From DATLBY01 sp035526665 (GTDB lineage: Bacteria > Acidobacteriota > Terriglobia > Bryobacterales > Bryobacteraceae), in the NCBI GenBank assembly GCA_035526665.1, contig DATLBY010000045.1, positions 1 to 7,106 of the forward strand: a DNA stretch of 7,106 nt, read 5' to 3'. The notes below the pieces were generated by a model. The model was not told the DNA's origin, did no database searches, and worked only from the letters and a program-made list of their open reading frames with translations. Below, one piece after another: positions 4,716 to 7,106 of this stretch. Positions within the stretch are counted from its first letter, which is position 1. Each line of letters begins with the position of its first letter. A program made the translations under genes and the position numbers.

Positions 4716-7106
4716 GCGCGAGCCGCGTCGACCTTCTCGGGATCTATGCCCAGCTCGGCGAGACCTTGGCGAGCCTTCTTCGGATCGAGCTTCCCATCGC
4801 GCGCCAGCTTGGACAAGGCAGCCGCCGCAATGGACTCCGCGTCGTTTTCAAAGTGCCGCCGCAGGTGCTCGCGGTTATCGCTGCGTCCGAAGCCATCGGT
4901 ACCCAGGCTAAGGAGCCGGCCCTGGAGCCAGGGAGAGAGCTGGTCCGGCACCACCTTCATGTAATCGGTAGCCGCGATGATGGGGCCGTCGGAGCCCTTG
5001 AGCGCTTCCACGATGTAGGGTGTGCGCGCCTTTTCGGCGGGATGCAGCCGGTTCCAGCGGTCGACCGCCAGCGCTTCGCGCCGCAGTTCGTTATAGCTGG
5101 TAACGCTCCACACATCGGAGAAAATACTGAACTTCTCCGCGAGCAGTTGCTGCGCCCGGAGGGTTTCGTTCAGGATGGGACCGCTGCCGAACAACTGAAG
5201 CGAGGCCTTGCCACCCTGTGCCGGGCGGTACTTGTATATTCCTTTCAAAATGCCGGCGGCCGAGCCTTCCGGCATGGGCGGATGCGCGTAGTTCTCGTTG
5301 CACACCGTCAAGTAGTAGAAGGCGTCCTCGCCTTCCTGGTACATGCGGCGTATACCGTCCTGCACGATGACGGCGATCTCATAAGCAAATGCCGGATCGT
5401 ACCAGATGCAGGTAGGAACGGTGCTGGAGAGCACCGGGCTGTGCCCGTCCTGGTGCTGCAGTCCCTCGCCCAGCAGAGTGGTGCGTCCGGCAGTGCCGCC
5501 GATCAGGAAGCCTTTCCCTCGGGAGTCGCCAAACGCCCAGATCAGGTCGCCGATCCGTTGGAATCCGAACATGGAATAGTAGACGAAAAACGGAATCATC
5601 GGGACGCCGTAGTTGGCGTATGCGGTGCCGGCGGCCGTGAACGTAGCCATGGAGCCGGCTTCGGTGATGCCCTCTTCGAAAATCTGCCCGTCCTTGGCCT
5701 CTTTGTAGTACATGATCATGTCTTTGTCGACAGGATTATAAAGTTGTCCCTGGCTGGCGTAGATCCCGATCTGCGGGAAGAGCGAATCCATACCAAAGGT
5801 TCGCGCCTCGTCCGGAATGATCGGCACGATCAGTTTCTTGAGATCGGATTTCAGCAGGCCTTTGAGGACGGCCACAAAAGCGGAGGTGGTGGAGGCGGCG
5901 CGATTACCGGAGCCCGCGATGCTGTCATGGAAAACGTCCAGCGGGGGCGCCTGGATGGTAATCTTTTTGGGATTCCGCATGGGCAGGGATCCGCCCATGG
6001 CTTCGACGCGCTTCTTAATATATTCGCCTTCCGGGCTTCCCGGCTCCGGCCGGACAAATTCCAGCTTCTTGACCTTCTCCTCCGGGATGGTCATCTCGAA
6101 GCGCTTCAGGAAGTAGTCGATCTGCAATTCGGTCAACTTCTTCTGCTGGTGGGTTACGTTGCGGCCCTCGCCGCCCTCACCGAGTCCGTAGCCTTTGATG
6201 GTCTTTCCCAGAATGACGGTGGGAGCGCCTTTGTGCTCCATGGCGCGCTTGTAGGCGTTGAATACCTTCAGCGGATCGTGGCCGCCGCGGCGCAGCTTCT
6301 CCAACTGCTCGTCGGACATATCCTTGACCAGTTCGAGCAGCTCCGGATACTTTCCAAAGAATTCCTTGCGGACGTAGGCGCCGCCCTTGACCTTGAAGTT
6401 CTGGTACTCGCCGTCGACACACTCCTCCATGCGCCTGAGCAGAAGGCCACTGTGGTCACGCGCCAGCAGCTCATCCCAGTCGCTGCCCCAGAGGCACTTG
6501 ATGACGTTCCAGCCGGCGCCGCGGAAAGCCGCTTCCAGCTCGTTGATGATTTTGCCGTTGCCACGCACCGGGCCGTCGAGCCGCTGAAGATTGCAGTTGA
6601 CGACGAAGACCAGGTTGTCCAGTTTCTCGCGCGAGGGCAGAGTGATTGCGCCCAGCGACTCGGGCTCGTCCGTTTCGCCGTCCCCTAGAAAAGCCCAGAC
6701 CTTTCGATCGGTTTGCGGAATGATGCCGCGATTTTCCAGGTAGCGCATGAAGCGCGCCTGATAGATGGCGTTAATGGGTCCGAGACCCATGGAAACCGTG
6801 GGAAACTGCCAGAACGACGGCATCAGCCAGGGATGCGGATAGGAGGACAGGCCGGGATGGTCGCGCAGCTCGTGGCGGAAGTTTTCCAGGTGCTTTTCGT
6901 TCAACCGGCCTTCGATGTAGGCCCGCGCGTACATGCCCGGAGAAGCGTGGCCCTGATAGTAGACAAAATCGCCCGGCTGGTCGCCATGCGAGGCGCGGAA
7001 GAAGTGATTCTGCCCGACCTCCACCAGCGTGGCCAGTGAGGAGTAGGTGGAGATATGGCCGCCGATGTTGTCATCGTATTTATTGGCGCGCACTACCATG
7101 GCCAGC
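4712..7106 (-). CDS. aceE: Pyruvate dehydrogenase E1 component, homodimeric AceE type (5' end outside window)
   Basis: This thiamine-diphosphate enzyme decarboxylates pyruvate and acetylates the lipoyl group of E2, the first step of the pyruvate dehydrogenase complex. About 797 codons are visible, and the frame stays open to the window edge. Comparison with the 887-residue E. coli AceE from memory suggests about 90 N-terminal residues are missing. Numbering from the first visible Met (7099), the ThDP/Mg motif runs from GDG (139-141) to NCN (168-170). Catalytic or cofactor residues equivalent to E. coli H106, H142, H407, E571 and H640 are all present: H15 in GGHIS, H89 in SYPHP, H317 in NVTHQ, E480 in EGITEAG and H549 in GLQHQDGH. 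The C-terminal domain keeps LGTDGFGRSDNRE and ends near the family's usual end. There is no frameshift or internal stop, so it appears functional. The OCD-family gene follows directly with a TTGA overlap; the aceF and lpd genes are not in the window. Confidence 0.97.
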   Translation of the reverse strand, partial: LAMVVRANKYDDNIGGHISTYSSLATLVEVGQNHFFRASHGDQPGDFVYYQGHASPGMYARAYIEGRLNEKHLENFRHELRDHPGLSSYPHPWLMPSFWQFPTVSMGLGPINAIYQARFMRYLENRGIIPQTDRKVWAFLGDGETDEPESLGAITLPSREKLDNLVFVVNCNLQRLDGPVRGNGKIINELEAAFRGAGWNVIKCLWGSDWDELLARDHSGLLLRRMEECVDGEYQNFKVKGGAYVRKEFFGKYPELLELVKDMSDEQLEKLRRGGHDPLKVFNAYKRAMEHKGAPTVILGKTIKGYGLGEGGEGRNVTHQQKKLTELQIDYFLKRFEMTIPEEKVKKLEFVRPEPGSPEGEYIKKRVEAMGGSLPMRNPKKITIQAPPLDVFHDSIAGSGNRAASTTSAFVAVLKGLLKSDLKKLIVPIIPDEARTFGMDSLFPQIGIYASQGQLYNPVDKDMIMYYKEAKDGQIFEEGITEAGSMATFTAAGTAYANYGVPMIPFFVYYSMFGFQRIGDLIWAFGDSRGKGFLIGGTAGRTTLLGEGLQHQDGHSPVLSSTVPTCIWYDPAFAYEIAVIVQDGIRRMYQEGEDAFYYLTVCNENYAHPPMPEGSAAGILKGIYKYRPAQGGKASLQLFGSGPILNETLRAQQLLAEKFSIFSDVWSVTSYNELRREALAVDRWNRLHPAEKARTPYIVEALKGSDGPIIAATDYMKVVPDQLSPWLQGRLLSLGTDGFGRSDNREHLRRHFENDAESIAAAALSKLARDGKLDPKKARQGLAELGIDPEKVDAARA

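Noticed and set aside
4766..6688. 640-codon open frame on the plus strand opposite aceE
   Set aside because: It is fully antisense to well-conserved aceE codons. Long antisense frames are common opposite GC-rich genes, and the translation has no recognisable domain.

Overview
The window looks like chromosomal DNA of a GC-rich Gram-negative bacterium. My best guess is an acidobacterium of the Solibacter/Bryobacter kind. The reasons are a tripartite-type RND pump (which implies an outer membrane), a homodimeric AceE-type pyruvate dehydrogenase E1, and small cysteine-motif proteins with no obvious family. The taxonomic guess is inference from gene style and base composition; no rRNA or marker gene is present.

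Layout. Positions 1-115 hold the end of whatever lies upstream, possibly the tail of a reading frame ending at 88. Positions 116-3205 (+) encode a complete RND-superfamily inner-membrane efflux permease with the proton-relay residues of the drug-efflux (HAE-1) branch. Two short genes follow on the same strand, at 3355-3564 and 3617-3844. Each encodes a protein of about 70 residues with two CxxC motifs. A rho-independent terminator at 3910-3935 closes the plus-strand block. On the minus strand, aceE (4712 to beyond 7106; its start lies outside the window) is followed with a TTGA stop/start overlap by a gene of the ornithine cyclodeaminase/mu-crystallin family (3835-4715). That gene is split by a one-base frameshift near 4426. 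The plus and minus blocks converge and overlap by 10 bp at 3835-3844, so the plus-strand terminator lies inside the 3' coding part of the minus-strand gene.

Function. AceE is the thiamine-diphosphate E1 subunit that decarboxylates pyruvate and feeds acetyl-CoA synthesis through the E2 lipoyl acyltransferase, which is not in the window. The coupled OCD-family protein would be an NAD(P)-dependent enzyme acting on amino acids or imines, so the two are plausibly co-transcribed, but the second is broken as read here. The RND pump needs a periplasmic adaptor and an outer-membrane channel; neither lies downstream, and what lies upstream is out of view. I see no mobile element, CRISPR array, tRNA, rRNA or recognisable defence system. 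The most unusual items are the pair of tetracysteine mini-proteins, the frameshift in the OCD-family gene, and the terminator embedded in an antisense coding region.
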